Positions 24,014 through 32,779 of a DNA stretch of 32,779 nucleotides are shown in pieces. The notes beneath the pieces were generated by a model. That model saw only the letters and a list, made by a program, of their open reading frames with translations, was not told the DNA's origin and ran no database searches. Source of the stretch: Flavobacteriaceae bacterium (lineage in GTDB: Bacteria > Bacteroidota > Bacteroidia > Flavobacteriales > Flavobacteriaceae); the NCBI GenBank assembly GCA_029942185.1, contig JAOZTK010000005.1, positions 2,647 through 35,425 of the forward strand. Direction: 5' to 3'. A program made the translations under genes and the position numbers. How positions within the stretch are numbered: the first letter of the stretch is position 1; each line of letters begins with the position of its first letter.

Positions 24014-24991
24014 ATGCCGCTAATAAAAAACTCCCAATATAAACCTGAGTTATTCTTTAAGAACAAACATTTTAATACACTATATCGCTATTTCAAGACA
24101 AATACTCAAATAGATTTTAAAACCGAACGTATAAAAACCCTGGATCAGGATTTTATCGATTTAGATATATCATCTGTGGGTTCAAAGAAAGCTATTGTAG
24201 CTATTCACGGCTTGGAAGGAAGCTCCAATTCTAGTTATATTCGATCTTTGACTCGAGTAGCTAACCACAATGATTTTGATGTAATTGCAATGAATTTAAG
24301 AGGATGCAGTGGTGTCCCTAATCTATTACTTAAATCTTATCACAGTGGTAAAACTTCAGATTTATTGGAAGTAATACAATATATCGAGCAAAAGCATATT
24401 TACACTGAAATGCATATTGTAGGATATAGTCTGGGTGGAAATATCACCTTAAAATTTATGGGTGAAACCCCTAATAATCTTCCTAAAATAATTAAATCTG
24501 CCGTTGGCATTTCCACCCCTTGTGATTTAGAAGGAGGAATAAAAGAATTGAATCAGTTTTCTAATTCTTTATACCAATTCGGGTTTTTAAAAACACTTAA
24601 AGAAAAAGCAAAACATCGATATAAAAAAAGACCAAGCGCCACTATTAATTTAAAAAAAGTTGTAAACGCAAAAAACCTAATGGCCTTTGATGAATATTTT
24701 ACGGCTCCATTAAATGGTTTTAAAAACGCAATCGATTATTACACGCAATCGAGCTGTAAACAATTTATTAAAGATATTAAAACGCCTAGTTTATTAATTT
24801 CAGCTCTGGATGATCCGTTTTTAAGTGAAAGTTGTTATCCCTTCGCCGAAGCAGAAAAAAATGATAGTTTTTATTTACTCACTCCAAAATACGGTGGACA
24901 TGTAGGCTTTTTTTCTAGTTTTAACAAAAATAAAAACTACTGGTTGGAAAACCAAATTTTAAAATTCATTCAAAAAAATCATCCGGATTAA
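24014..24991 (+). CDS. YheT-family alpha/beta hydrolase
   Basis: A 325-residue cytosolic serine hydrolase of the YheT/ABHD1-3 family, probably an esterase or lipase of unknown substrate. The oxyanion-region loop IHGLEGSSNSSY (64-75) and NLRGCSG (94-100) are typical. The nucleophile elbow is GYSLGG with Ser139; the acid is Asp266 or Asp267 in SALDDPFL; and the base is His296 in YGGHVGF. All three are in the expected order, so it should be active. It begins 90 bases after the reductase stop. Its last 26 bases overlap the convergent helical-protein gene. Confidence 0.9.
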   Translation: MPLIKNSQYKPELFFKNKHFNTLYRYFKTNTQIDFKTERIKTLDQDFIDLDISSVGSKKAIVAIHGLEGSSNSSYIRSLTRVANHNDFDVIAMNLRGCSGVPNLLLKSYHSGKTSDLLEVIQYIEQKHIYTEMHIVGYSLGGNITLKFMGETPNNLPKIIKSAVGISTPCDLEGGIKELNQFSNSLYQFGFLKTLKEKAKHRYKKRPSATINLKKVVNAKNLMAFDEYFTAPLNGFKNAIDYYTQSSCKQFIKDIKTPSLLISALDDPFLSESCYPFAEAEKNDSFYLLTPKYGGHVGFFSSFNKNKNYWLENQILKFIQKNHPD

Positions 24992-25490
24992 ATGGGATAT
25001 CATCGTCCGGATCATGATCATCATAGTTTACTCCCGGCGGATTAAACAAACCCCAACGATCAATAATATAATTCCATTCATCAAAAGTTTTTATCCATTC
25101 GGCAAAAAGTACACGAAAAGCTTCGACTTCATCACGTAATAATTGAATATAGTCATGATCTTTAAATCCATACATCTTCATCTCGGTAGAATCTGTCATT
25201 AATTCGCGAGCTGCTTTACGAATGATTGCCGCATTTTCCATTTTTAAATCATAAAGTTCTACTGCCTCCGCACTTGCGATTTTTACAGGAATTATCATTG
25301 CATTCTGACGTAAATAGGAAATAGTATCCTCAAACATAGATTGCTCTATTTCGCTTACTTGTATATCGGTATTTCCGGCAACTTCGGTAATCTTATCAGC
25401 TAATAGCCTTATCTCCCATGCTTTTTTATAAACGGGCATTTTCTTAATTTCATCTCTTGACTTGTAATGATCGTCTTCATTTTCAAACAT
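24966..25490 (-). CDS. Small helical protein of unknown function with acidic tail
   Basis: 174 residues, cytosolic, with no signal. I start it at the ATG at 25490 (MFENEDDHYK); a longer in-frame reading to 25700 would run through the end of the macroglobulin gene and is only its shadow. It is mostly alpha-helical, with KKMPVYKKAWEIRLLADKIT followed by three further long amphipathic helices, an arrangement like four-helix-bundle proteins of the 23S rRNA-intervening-sequence type, although no motif is decisive. The C-terminal tail is strongly acidic (NYDDHDPDDDIPFNPDDFFE). It follows the macroglobulin gene by 19 bases and is probably co-transcribed with it. I do not assign a function. Confidence 0.7.
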   Translation of the reverse strand: MFENEDDHYKSRDEIKKMPVYKKAWEIRLLADKITEVAGNTDIQVSEIEQSMFEDTISYLRQNAMIIPVKIASAEAVELYDLKMENAAIIRKAARELMTDSTEMKMYGFKDHDYIQLLRDEVEAFRVLFAEWIKTFDEWNYIIDRWGLFNPPGVNYDDHDPDDDIPFNPDDFFE

Positions 25491-25522
25491 AATTCTTAAT
25501 TCTACATTTCTAATTCTTAATT
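25491..25522. repeat. 11-base direct repeat at the macroglobulin stop
   Basis: AATTCTTAATT occurs at 25491-25501 and again at 25512-25522, spanning the end of the macroglobulin frame and the gap to the helical-protein gene. It may reflect a small local duplication. Confidence 0.4.
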
Positions 25523-28500
25523 TGTACACGTACTCCTTCACTATGGCTACTAAATTCCGGCGCATACATAGATTGAATAGTTGTAATCCCATTGCTAAAA
25601 TTACCGGCGTTATTTGCACGTAAGTCGTATTCAAAAACATAGACTCCTTTTGGTAAAAAGTCGATAAAGAAATTCGTACTCGCATCTTTTGTGCTTTCAT
25701 AATATCCTAGACCATCCTGCCATTTGTATTGTGACAGTACATTGACCGGTTCAAAACCACTGGCACGCATATCTTTCATATGTATAAACTCCATGGCTCT
25801 ATCCACCTTTAGCTCTATGCGAACACGTATTAAATCGCCCAATTTTAAACTGGTTTCAGCAGTTACTTCTGTCAATTGCTCCCCACTGTCTGTATTTGAT
25901 TTTAAGAAAAGTTTTTTAGTGATTTGCAAAGGTGTTTTAGCAACTGATATCTTATCTAAATCTTCAAAATATTGCCAATAAAGAGCACCCCAAGCGATAC
26001 CTTCACTTTCTTTGGAAATAGTGACATCAGCCATGTCTTTATTTATTTCTGATCCATTCCATGAAGTTTTAAAATATCCTGTTCCTGCTTCCACTTTGCT
26101 GGACGCTAACTCTAAAGGTTTGATTGTTTGGTCGGCTATTTTAATCGTAACAAAATCCGTATTTTCTAACCAATTCGTTCCTTGTAGCAGTAAAGCATAA
26201 ACAGCTTCTGTAGTCGCTTTAGTCGTTTTCCAACGATTGGTTTGCTTGTTTTTTAACAGCCACATCTTCATGTTGTCAATGTCTTTCTGTCGCGTGACAG
26301 CGTCTTTTGAAACCTCAGCAAATACCTCAATCAACAAAGCTTGTGTCTCTATCGGAGCTTGATACCAATACCAACTACTGGTATTCTCCTTCCAATACAT
26401 TCCTAATTCTTCACCGGTGATACTGTTTTCTTTTAAAGATGCCAATATCTTTTCTGCAATTGTATTTTTATTATTTCTATGCGCTATCAAACTGATAAAG
26501 CCTTTCGAATATAAATTAAAATCTTTCCAGTATTTATACGTTTGTTCGGTGTAATAAGTCACGGCCGATTGCACACTGCTCTGTATTTTTTTGTTTTTAA
26601 AAAAGCTTCGCATATACAAATATTGAACTTGGAAGTGCGACGTATTATTCTTTGCCAAAAACTCCTCATAGATCTTTTGACCTATGTTTTTGTCGTTTTC
26701 TTTTTCCTTGATAATCAGGGCACGTTCTAGTAATTTTTCATAGTCTTTTTTAATTTCATTATCCAAATATTTTAACGCTTCTTCGAGCATGTCATTTACT
26801 TCCTGACTATTGACTTTCGGGTCAACAACTCCCAATTTATTTAAATGCCCAAAACCGGAAACAATATGTTGAGTAATATATCTATTTGCATAGCGATTTC
26901 CTTTAAACCAAGGAAAGCCCCCATTTGACATTTGCAATTGCTTTAATTTGCGCAAAGTCCGCTTTTGTTCTGATTTCATTTTGTGTAAATCAAATAATAA
27001 AGCAATGCGTTTCTTTTGTTCAGTTTCACTTTGTGCATCGCGTAACCAAGGAGTTTCGTTAATAATCAAGGATTTTAATTCTTGGTTTTTCTCTAAATTA
27101 CTGATAAGTGCATCCGAATTTTTCCACTGATTAAATACCTGTTGCATACGTGGATTGGAATTCGCAATATAACTCGCTAAAGTATTGGCGTAGTATCTGG
27201 CAAATGTTTGCTCCGAACAATCGTGTGGATACTCCATTAAATACGGTAACGCTTGTACAGCATGCCATATAGGGTTTGAAGTAACTTCTAATGTAAGCTT
27301 GTGGTTTTTAAGTGTTTTTGATGTACTATTCTTTAATTTATCTAGACTAAAGGTCTTTTCTTGATGCGACCGCACCCACATTGGTAAAGTCTCTGTCACT
27401 AACATTCTATTGGATAAAACAGCTAATACATTTTGTTCCCCATCCGAATAATCTCCGGATTTGGCCACTATTTTATATTGAACAGCTTGCAGATGATCGG
27501 GTATATTTAAACTCCAGGAAACATTAGAATTCCCTCTAGCGTTGATTGAAAAGCCCTGTGTTTGGTTTGTATTTCCTAAATCTAAATCAATAGGTTCATT
27601 GGTTATTGCATCGAACAATTGCAATTCAGCCATACCTTCCAGTATTTTTCCCGTAAGGTTTGAAATCTTTGAACTGATAATTATTCGATCTCCCTCACGT
27701 AAAAAACGCGGTGGATTCGGCAAAACCATCAATTCTTTTTGTGTTACAGTCTCCATAGATTCCACTATGGCATCTAAATCTTTGGTGTGTGCCAAAAGTT
27801 GTAATTTCCATTTTGTCAAACTCTCAGGCGTTGTAAATTCAAAACTCACATTACCGTTTTTATCTGTGGTTAAATGTGGAAAGAAAAAAGCGGTTTCCTT
27901 AAAGTTTGTGCGGATTTTTACACTGGAGAAATCAATACTTCCTTCCGTTGTTTTCTCTACTTTTATTACATTTTCTTCTTCAAGTATTATATTTTCATTT
28001 ATTGCTTTATCTCCGCTTCCATCCATTGGAGCGTACGATAACGCTTTCTTAGATCTTATTTTTCCTCCCCTTAATTTATTGACACGCTCATCACTAACTT
28101 CCATCATAATCGGAGTATCGACATAAAACCTTCCTAATGATAAACCAAACCAGTTTAAAGCATCGTAATTCTGATGCTTTAGAGCAGTATATTTTAAAGG
28201 CTTTTGATAAACCCTAAAGTTGGCATTCGCAAAACTATTATGAGCATTGCTCGCATTAGCCGTAGAATAATATTTGTGATAAACAGGTTGAAAAGACCAG
28301 GTATGAACTCTAAACTGATCCAAACTAGCATCATACATACTCGTTAGCATTTCTGCTACTACTTTATCGCCTTTTGGCCCTTTTACTTTAAAACTCCATG
28401 TTTCTTCTTTCCCGGGTTGTAATTTATCTCTAAAAGTCAGGGTTTCAATTTCCAACTCTGATTTTGGGTAGGGTACGCGAATCAGCATACTTCCACTTTG

Positions 28501-31500
28501 GAAAGAGTTGTAGTTGACAAAGTGATAGTTAACGGCGAACCCGCCTATATCCTCCTTATTGACAGGAATAACAATTGTTTTTATCTCGTCATTTAAGTGT
28601 AATAGCTCGGTTCTTATTACTTTGTGATTCTTTTCTATATCTATTATTACTGTTATATCTTTAGAGGCCGATCCTACACGCATCTTAATTTTGTCATTGG
28701 GTTGGTATTCAGCTTTATCTAATTTGACAGTAAAGAGTTGTTTGTCTGCCACTTTCTTATCAGCAGCACCGTAAACCTCAAATTTGACTTTTTCGGTTAC
28801 ATTTTTTCCAAACTTATCTTTAATAGCTACTACTGCAATATATTTTCCGGATTCCCATCTTTTTATGTTTTTTAGTTGAATTTCCTTATCTTTTTCAGTA
28901 TTAAATTTGGTTTTAAAAATAGGTTCAGCAGTATCTGTTGAAAACTGCTCGGGTGTTTTATATAAATCGTGTGGAAATTGTGTTTCAAATTCAGCTTTCG
29001 GAATATTCTGATAATCGGGTGTGTTCCACGGAGGTTTACGATAAACTTTATTCGGAGGCACTACTTTATAGATTTTTAAAACTCCTTTTGTCGGGATAAA
29101 TTCACCATTCAGATTTTTTGTATCGATTGTCAATTTGTTCTTTTTACTTACTTTGTCAATGTTCTTGTCGATTGTGATATTTGCGGTCAAGGTATGATAA
29201 CCCACATTTATCACTTTTGAAGCACTCCTTGTCTCACCGTTAATATCGGTGACATCAACGCTGATTTCATAATTAAAAATAGGTAAGTCTTCCGCAGCAA
29301 TACCCTTGTCGGGTTGTGCTAAAAAATGTATTTCAAACTCACCTTTTTCATTTGTCATCACTTCTCCATGTGTTATTTCCTGAGCCTCTGACTGATGCCA
29401 AGAAGGTCTGAACCAATACCACCATTTTGGGTATTGCACTTGTCTTTTAACACGGTAGACAGCTTTTGCATTTGACAAGGTCACACCTGCATAAGCAGTA
29501 GCTACACCTTTTATAGTAACTTGATTGTTGAGCTTGAATGTTTCTTTTATTTTGTCGAAAGAAACAGAAAATTTTGGACGTTTGTATTCTTCTACTGAAA
29601 AAGCAACACTTCCATAGAGACCATCATTACGACGAAACGATAGTTTGTCTTTAAAATCTTTTACCGCTTCAATCGATATTTCATATTGACCTGTCAGACC
29701 ATTAGCAGGCAAAATAAATTCACCACTAAAGGATCCGAATTCATTTGTAATAAGTGTTAGTTTTTGAATGTCTTGATAATTGACATCTCTTAAAATAAGT
29801 TCAACTTTTTTATTGACAATTACTTGCGATTTATTTTCAAATTGAGAAACAGCTATCCCTTTAAAATACACAGTTTGTGAAGGTCTATAAATACTTCTGT
29901 CTGTAAACAAGAAAATCCTTTTACTTTGAAATTCACGATCTCTTTCTCTTTGATTCCGGTCGAACAATCTAAAATATCTGAATAAACCTTTATCATGATT
30001 TTGTTCTACACTAATCTCTATGCTATTGTGATGGTTTTTGGGTGTAAAACGAATAAAACCATTTTTATCTGTCGTAAATGTCTTATCTATTGGTTTGTTT
30101 GAATGGCGAGCATTCTTGTTTCTAAGGTGTACGGTTGCAGCTTCTAAAGGCTTTCCGGTAGCTCTATTTACTACTTGATATCTATAGGATTTGTTTTGAT
30201 TGCTCTCGACAAGTGCTATATTGGTAGCTTGAATAAACGAAAATGCATACGAAGCATCATCCTTAAAATCTGCATTTTCAGAGGCTAAGATCAAATAATG
30301 ACCTTGTGGTAATTTAGGCAAAACCACCTCTGTTGTATGTTGCTGGTAATCCTTTTCATCTCTCAAATTAGCCTCAAAACTCACAAGAGTGCTAAAGCTG
30401 TTGATATAGTCTAATTTCTTTCCTTGATTGTATTTCTTAAGAATAAGATCTTCTACATTGGGAGCGACTTTTTGAATTTTAAAATACAACTTATCGATAT
30501 TTTTATAGAAGACCAATAGTCTACTCGCTTTATCGGGTTCAATATAATTTTCATTCGTAATGCTGAGAACGGGGCGAAAGATATTAGTCTTAAGGTTTTC
30601 ACATTTTTTGGCTCCATTTGAGTTTGGATATTTTTCAATTGCATCCTTACAAATCCCCAATGCATCTCGCAACATAAACTGGTGCTTCTTATTTTGACCA
30701 GCCTCGTAATCCTGTGACAATCTTTGGTATTCCAAAGCAATTCGATAATCGATTTCTGTTACAATCTCATCGTTTTTATATTCCTGTTTCAAAGCTAAAA
30801 GCGTTTGTAAATAAACGGCATCAACATCGTCAAAACGCGCATTGGACTTTACAAATTCTAATCGATTTAATGTTAAGTCAATAAGTGCTTTTGTATTTTT
30901 ATTACGATGATGAAAAAGGCTTAAATTTTTATAGAGCTTTAAAGCATGTAGTTTTTGAGATAAGCTGTCCTTTGAAGATAAATCAGCTTGTAAAAATGTA
31001 TTGTTATCTCCTAACAAAGAGGGATTTTCTATTTCGAATTTATAACTAGGCTGTGCTAAATTACTTTCACCTGTTCTGTAAAACTTCAAGGCATTATGCG
31101 CTAAAAAATCATAGAGACTTGGCCTATATATTTGTGAGCCATCTTGACTCAGTAAAATAGCATTAAAATCTTTTAAAGATCTATTTTGTGCTAATAAGGC
31201 ATTGTGTAGGGAATTTTGATAATGTAGGTGTATTTCTTTAAAAATAGTGTGTAAATCCCAAGTCCTAAAATCGTTTATATCTACTTTCTCCTCCGTGTTG
31301 GTTCGATTGTAAAATTTCCATCTATTCTGTTGAAAATACTGCCAATACAAACCCGCTAGAACACTTTCTAAAATGTTCCTTGTAGGAAAATCAGCTTGTT
31401 GAATTTCTTTTTCAAAATCGTGAACAATGTCGAGTAAGGCATCTTCTTTCAGCGTCAACGCATATTTGGATTGGTACATCAAACATTTTACAATTTGAGT

Positions 31501-31680
31501 TGCGTTGTTAACTTGTTTGGCTTTCTTAAAAATTACAGCAACTTTTTTAAGTGCCGATTTTGGTAAATCATCTGATTCTAATTGCGTAACTTCTTCCCAA
31601 AGTTTATTGTAAGTGTCATAGGGTTGTTGTGCATTCATTATTGTAGATAATAAAATGATTAATAAAACAACTTTTTGCAT
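25510..31680 (-). CDS. Bacterial alpha-2-macroglobulin with intact thioester motif
   Basis: A 2056-residue exported protease trap. The signal peptide is 1-18 (ending MNAQ) and has no lipobox, so it is probably periplasmic and soluble, unlike lipidated YfhM. An about 370-residue helical N-terminus comes first. A carboxypeptidase-regulatory-like sandwich (about 500-560: TGKPLEAATVHLRNKN then DKNGFIRFTP) and the MG2 domain (IFLFTDRSIYRPSQTVYFKG) follow. The macroglobulin core is at FFPHLTTDKNGNVSFEFTTP. The thioester site is CSEQ at 1488-1491 in YPHDCSEQTFARYY, with the helical TED after it (SNGGFPWF), then the receptor-binding-type end GVYVFEYDLRANNAGNFSNG. When a protease cuts the bait region, the Cys-Gln thioester should trap it. 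No pbpC partner lies beside it. Confidence 0.93.
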   Translation of the reverse strand: MQKVVLLIILLSTIMNAQQPYDTYNKLWEEVTQLESDDLPKSALKKVAVIFKKAKQVNNATQIVKCLMYQSKYALTLKEDALLDIVHDFEKEIQQADFPTRNILESVLAGLYWQYFQQNRWKFYNRTNTEEKVDINDFRTWDLHTIFKEIHLHYQNSLHNALLAQNRSLKDFNAILLSQDGSQIYRPSLYDFLAHNALKFYRTGESNLAQPSYKFEIENPSLLGDNNTFLQADLSSKDSLSQKLHALKLYKNLSLFHHRNKNTKALIDLTLNRLEFVKSNARFDDVDAVYLQTLLALKQEYKNDEIVTEIDYRIALEYQRLSQDYEAGQNKKHQFMLRDALGICKDAIEKYPNSNGAKKCENLKTNIFRPVLSITNENYIEPDKASRLLVFYKNIDKLYFKIQKVAPNVEDLILKKYNQGKKLDYINSFSTLVSFEANLRDEKDYQQHTTEVVLPKLPQGHYLILASENADFKDDASYAFSFIQATNIALVESNQNKSYRYQVVNRATGKPLEAATVHLRNKNARHSNKPIDKTFTTDKNGFIRFTPKNHHNSIEISVEQNHDKGLFRYFRLFDRNQRERDREFQSKRIFLFTDRSIYRPSQTVYFKGIAVSQFENKSQVIVNKKVELILRDVNYQDIQKLTLITNEFGSFSGEFILPANGLTGQYEISIEAVKDFKDKLSFRRNDGLYGSVAFSVEEYKRPKFSVSFDKIKETFKLNNQVTIKGVATAYAGVTLSNAKAVYRVKRQVQYPKWWYWFRPSWHQSEAQEITHGEVMTNEKGEFEIHFLAQPDKGIAAEDLPIFNYEISVDVTDINGETRSASKVINVGYHTLTANITIDKNIDKVSKKNKLTIDTKNLNGEFIPTKGVLKIYKVVPPNKVYRKPPWNTPDYQNIPKAEFETQFPHDLYKTPEQFSTDTAEPIFKTKFNTEKDKEIQLKNIKRWESGKYIAVVAIKDKFGKNVTEKVKFEVYGAADKKVADKQLFTVKLDKAEYQPNDKIKMRVGSASKDITVIIDIEKNHKVIRTELLHLNDEIKTIVIPVNKEDIGGFAVNYHFVNYNSFQSGSMLIRVPYPKSELEIETLTFRDKLQPGKEETWSFKVKGPKGDKVVAEMLTSMYDASLDQFRVHTWSFQPVYHKYYSTANASNAHNSFANANFRVYQKPLKYTALKHQNYDALNWFGLSLGRFYVDTPIMMEVSDERVNKLRGGKIRSKKALSYAPMDGSGDKAINENIILEEENVIKVEKTTEGSIDFSSVKIRTNFKETAFFFPHLTTDKNGNVSFEFTTPESLTKWKLQLLAHTKDLDAIVESMETVTQKELMVLPNPPRFLREGDRIIISSKISNLTGKILEGMAELQLFDAITNEPIDLDLGNTNQTQGFSINARGNSNVSWSLNIPDHLQAVQYKIVAKSGDYSDGEQNVLAVLSNRMLVTETLPMWVRSHQEKTFSLDKLKNSTSKTLKNHKLTLEVTSNPIWHAVQALPYLMEYPHDCSEQTFARYYANTLASYIANSNPRMQQVFNQWKNSDALISNLEKNQELKSLIINETPWLRDAQSETEQKKRIALLFDLHKMKSEQKRTLRKLKQLQMSNGGFPWFKGNRYANRYITQHIVSGFGHLNKLGVVDPKVNSQEVNDMLEEALKYLDNEIKKDYEKLLERALIIKEKENDKNIGQKIYEEFLAKNNTSHFQVQYLYMRSFFKNKKIQSSVQSAVTYYTEQTYKYWKDFNLYSKGFISLIAHRNNKNTIAEKILASLKENSITGEELGMYWKENTSSWYWYQAPIETQALLIEVFAEVSKDAVTRQKDIDNMKMWLLKNKQTNRWKTTKATTEAVYALLLQGTNWLENTDFVTIKIADQTIKPLELASSKVEAGTGYFKTSWNGSEINKDMADVTISKESEGIAWGALYWQYFEDLDKISVAKTPLQITKKLFLKSNTDSGEQLTEVTAETSLKLGDLIRVRIELKVDRAMEFIHMKDMRASGFEPVNVLSQYKWQDGLGYYESTKDASTNFFIDFLPKGVYVFEYDLRANNAGNFSNGITTIQSMYAPEFSSHSEGVRVQIKN

Positions 31681-31705
31681 TTTTGTATTTTTAGTATTGT
31701 TTCTA

Positions 31706-31713
31706 CAAATCTA
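31706..31713 (-). promoter_or_regulatory. Promoter -7 box of the macroglobulin gene
   Basis: The minus strand reads TAGATTTG, a TAnnTTTG match 25 bases before the start codon. The TTTG at 31737-31740 is 23 bases away, a little far for -33. Confidence 0.5.
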
Positions 31714-31900
31714 CAACAATCGTTCCGTAAATTAAACAAACAAGCGTCCAAGCTTATTTGCCTGAGATAAAGCATCATATTTGATTTTATACACACTTTT
31801 GTTTTTAATTAAAATATATTCGTTACATTTATTGTTTCTAATTACATTTAGTTACAATATGCCTGTGTCCGGTAAAAACGATAACAAAAACACATGACTT

Positions 31901-32461
31901 ATGTTTAAATATATGCTCTTACTCGTGGTAATCTTTAGCTTTTCTTTTCAAAATATTGCACAAGATTCCGGTCTTTCTTTTGAAGTCCATTATCCGTTAA
32001 TATTTAGCGATAAAAACAATACGTACTCGGATACTTCCGGAGTTTTAGGAGGTGTTTTACAATATCAATTTACAGATAATATCCCATTTAATTTTGGAGT
32101 TGAATATAAATTTGACCTTTTACAAACTGTGGAAAATTTAAGTGAGTTCACGGAGCCCACAAAACGCAATTTTTTAATCAACAATCTCAATGTGTTCAGT
32201 AAAATGCTTTTTGTTACCATTCCTGAGCTGCAACTTTATACTTCAGCCGGATTCACAACCTATAAATACAAAAATACCACTGCGGGTCGTAGTCATATAG
32301 GTTTTAATGCAGGAGCCGGATTGTCGTATGACATTTTTGAACAAATCTATTTTCTTGCTTCTTACAGCTTTATTAAAGCCACACTCAAACAAAACGATGG
32401 AGAGAGTTTAACTTCGGACAAACACCATTTGGTACGTTTAGGAGCTGGTTTTAAATTCTAG
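31901..32461 (+). CDS. Small outer-membrane beta-barrel protein
   Basis: A 186-residue protein with a signal peptide (1-20, ending NIAQ) followed by alternating amphipathic strands: GVLQYQFTDNIPFNFGVEYKF, LYTSAGFTTYKYK, HIGFNAGAGLSYD, IYFLASYSFIKATL and a final HLVRLGAGFKF ending in Phe. This is the pattern of small eight-stranded OmpW/OmpX-like barrels, with Gly-rich strands and a C-terminal aromatic signal for insertion. The substrate or partner is unknown. It stands alone between the divergent macroglobulin gene and a 49-base gap to the carbonic-anhydrase-like gene. Confidence 0.78.
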   Translation: MFKYMLLLVVIFSFSFQNIAQDSGLSFEVHYPLIFSDKNNTYSDTSGVLGGVLQYQFTDNIPFNFGVEYKFDLLQTVENLSEFTEPTKRNFLINNLNVFSKMLFVTIPELQLYTSAGFTTYKYKNTTAGRSHIGFNAGAGLSYDIFEQIYFLASYSFIKATLKQNDGESLTSDKHHLVRLGAGFKF

Positions 32462-32510
32462 GTCCAATAAAACAATTCTTAAACTTTAGCCGGCAAGCTC
32501 GTACAATCAG

Positions 32511-32779
32511 ATGATACTAAAAGAACTAAACGGAAAAACACCTAGATTTGGGGAGCAGTGCTTTTTTGCAGAAAACGCTGTTGTAATTGGTGATGTGGTA
32601 TTGGGTGATTATTGTAGTATATGGTTCAGTGCAGTTGTTCGAGGTGATGTAAACTATATAAAAATTGGCAACAATGTAAACATTCAAGATGGCGTTGTAA
32701 TTCACGGAACTTATAAAAAATCGTCTACAAATATTGGTGACAATGTTTCCATTGCTCATAATGCTACTGTACACGGGTG
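32511..32779 (+). CDS. Gamma-carbonic-anhydrase-like hexapeptide-repeat protein (partial, runs off the end)
   Basis: From the ATG at 32511 the frame stays open to the window edge and gives 89 residues. They form a left-handed beta-helix of hexapeptide repeats of the gamma-carbonic anhydrase/YrdA family: FFAENAVVIGDVVLGDYCSI, AVVRGDVNYIKIG, NVNIQDGVVIHG and NIGDNVSIAHNATVHG. The family metal-site residues visible so far are His64 in VIHG, which usually contacts the active site, and the His in SIAHNA, a metal ligand; the remaining ones lie beyond the window. Related proteins are trimeric and bind zinc or iron, some with carbonic anhydrase activity and some without, so only the family is certain. 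Confidence 0.88.
   Translation, partial: MILKELNGKTPRFGEQCFFAENAVVIGDVVLGDYCSIWFSAVVRGDVNYIKIGNNVNIQDGVVIHGTYKKSSTNIGDNVSIAHNATVHG

Noticed and set aside
25491-25700. N-terminal extension of the helical-protein gene
   Set aside because: It lies within the macroglobulin's coding end in another frame; the internal ATG at 25490 fits the gene boundary and a 19-base operon gap.
27542-28126. 194-codon plus-strand frame inside the macroglobulin gene
   Set aside because: Antisense shadow without motif or promoter.
32526-32774. 82-codon minus-strand frame at the window end
   Set aside because: Antisense to the hexapeptide-repeat protein, which has a clear repeat pattern and ATG.

Overview
The window looks like a chromosomal segment of a low-GC marine-type Flavobacteriaceae (Bacteroidota). 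Reasons: AT-rich DNA; promoters of the Bacteroidota type (TAnnTTTG at -7, TTG/TTTG near -33) with weak Shine-Dalgarno sites; a relic of a type IX secretion sorting domain; a K+-dependent-type membrane pyrophosphatase; Bacteroidota-style alpha-2-macroglobulin; and a LuxR-type HTH whose sequence is the one usually found on Bacteroidota membrane-tethered regulators. No rRNA, tRNA, CRISPR array, phage or insertion sequence was found.

Layout. 1-2.5 kb: the last codons of gyrB, a GC-rich structured spacer, a GPAT-type acyltransferase, a DUF2797 zinc-binding protein (convergent, overlapping ends) and a decayed T9SS sorting-domain relic. 2.5-6.2 kb: hppA and mdh, divergent, with a good promoter for hppA. 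6.2-10 kb: a secreted beta-helix protein, murB and a class I aminotransferase, with two palindromic repeat units between the last two. 10-12.9 kb: a periplasmic two-site aspartic protease with a PDZ domain, and an M17 aminopeptidase.

13.4-22.5 kb is the most interesting part. A run of same-strand genes reads as a phosphate/oligophosphate module: a DUF47 PhoU-like protein, a PiT phosphate transporter fused through an extra membrane helix and a coiled coil to a C-terminal LuxR-type DNA-binding domain, a phosphate-selective porin (OprO/OprP family), a lamin-tail-domain lipoprotein, an SdiA-regulated beta-propeller lipoprotein, a probable divergent CYTH-like protein, a canonical CYTH triphosphatase-type protein, and an SLC13 permease whose two sodium-binding SNT motifs have lost Asn and gained basic residues. 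The PiT-HTH fusion suggests a transporter that also acts as a membrane-bound transcription factor (a transceptor), probably controlling this locus. That is inference and needs testing.

22.6-24 kb: an odd redox pair, a thioredoxin-fold protein without CxxC and a thioredoxin reductase with an intact CATC but without the usual NADPH-binding arginines. 24-32.8 kb: a YheT-type hydrolase, a small helical protein, a 2056-residue alpha-2-macroglobulin with an intact thioester motif, a small outer-membrane barrel, and the first 89 codons of a gamma-carbonic-anhydrase-like protein that runs off the window.
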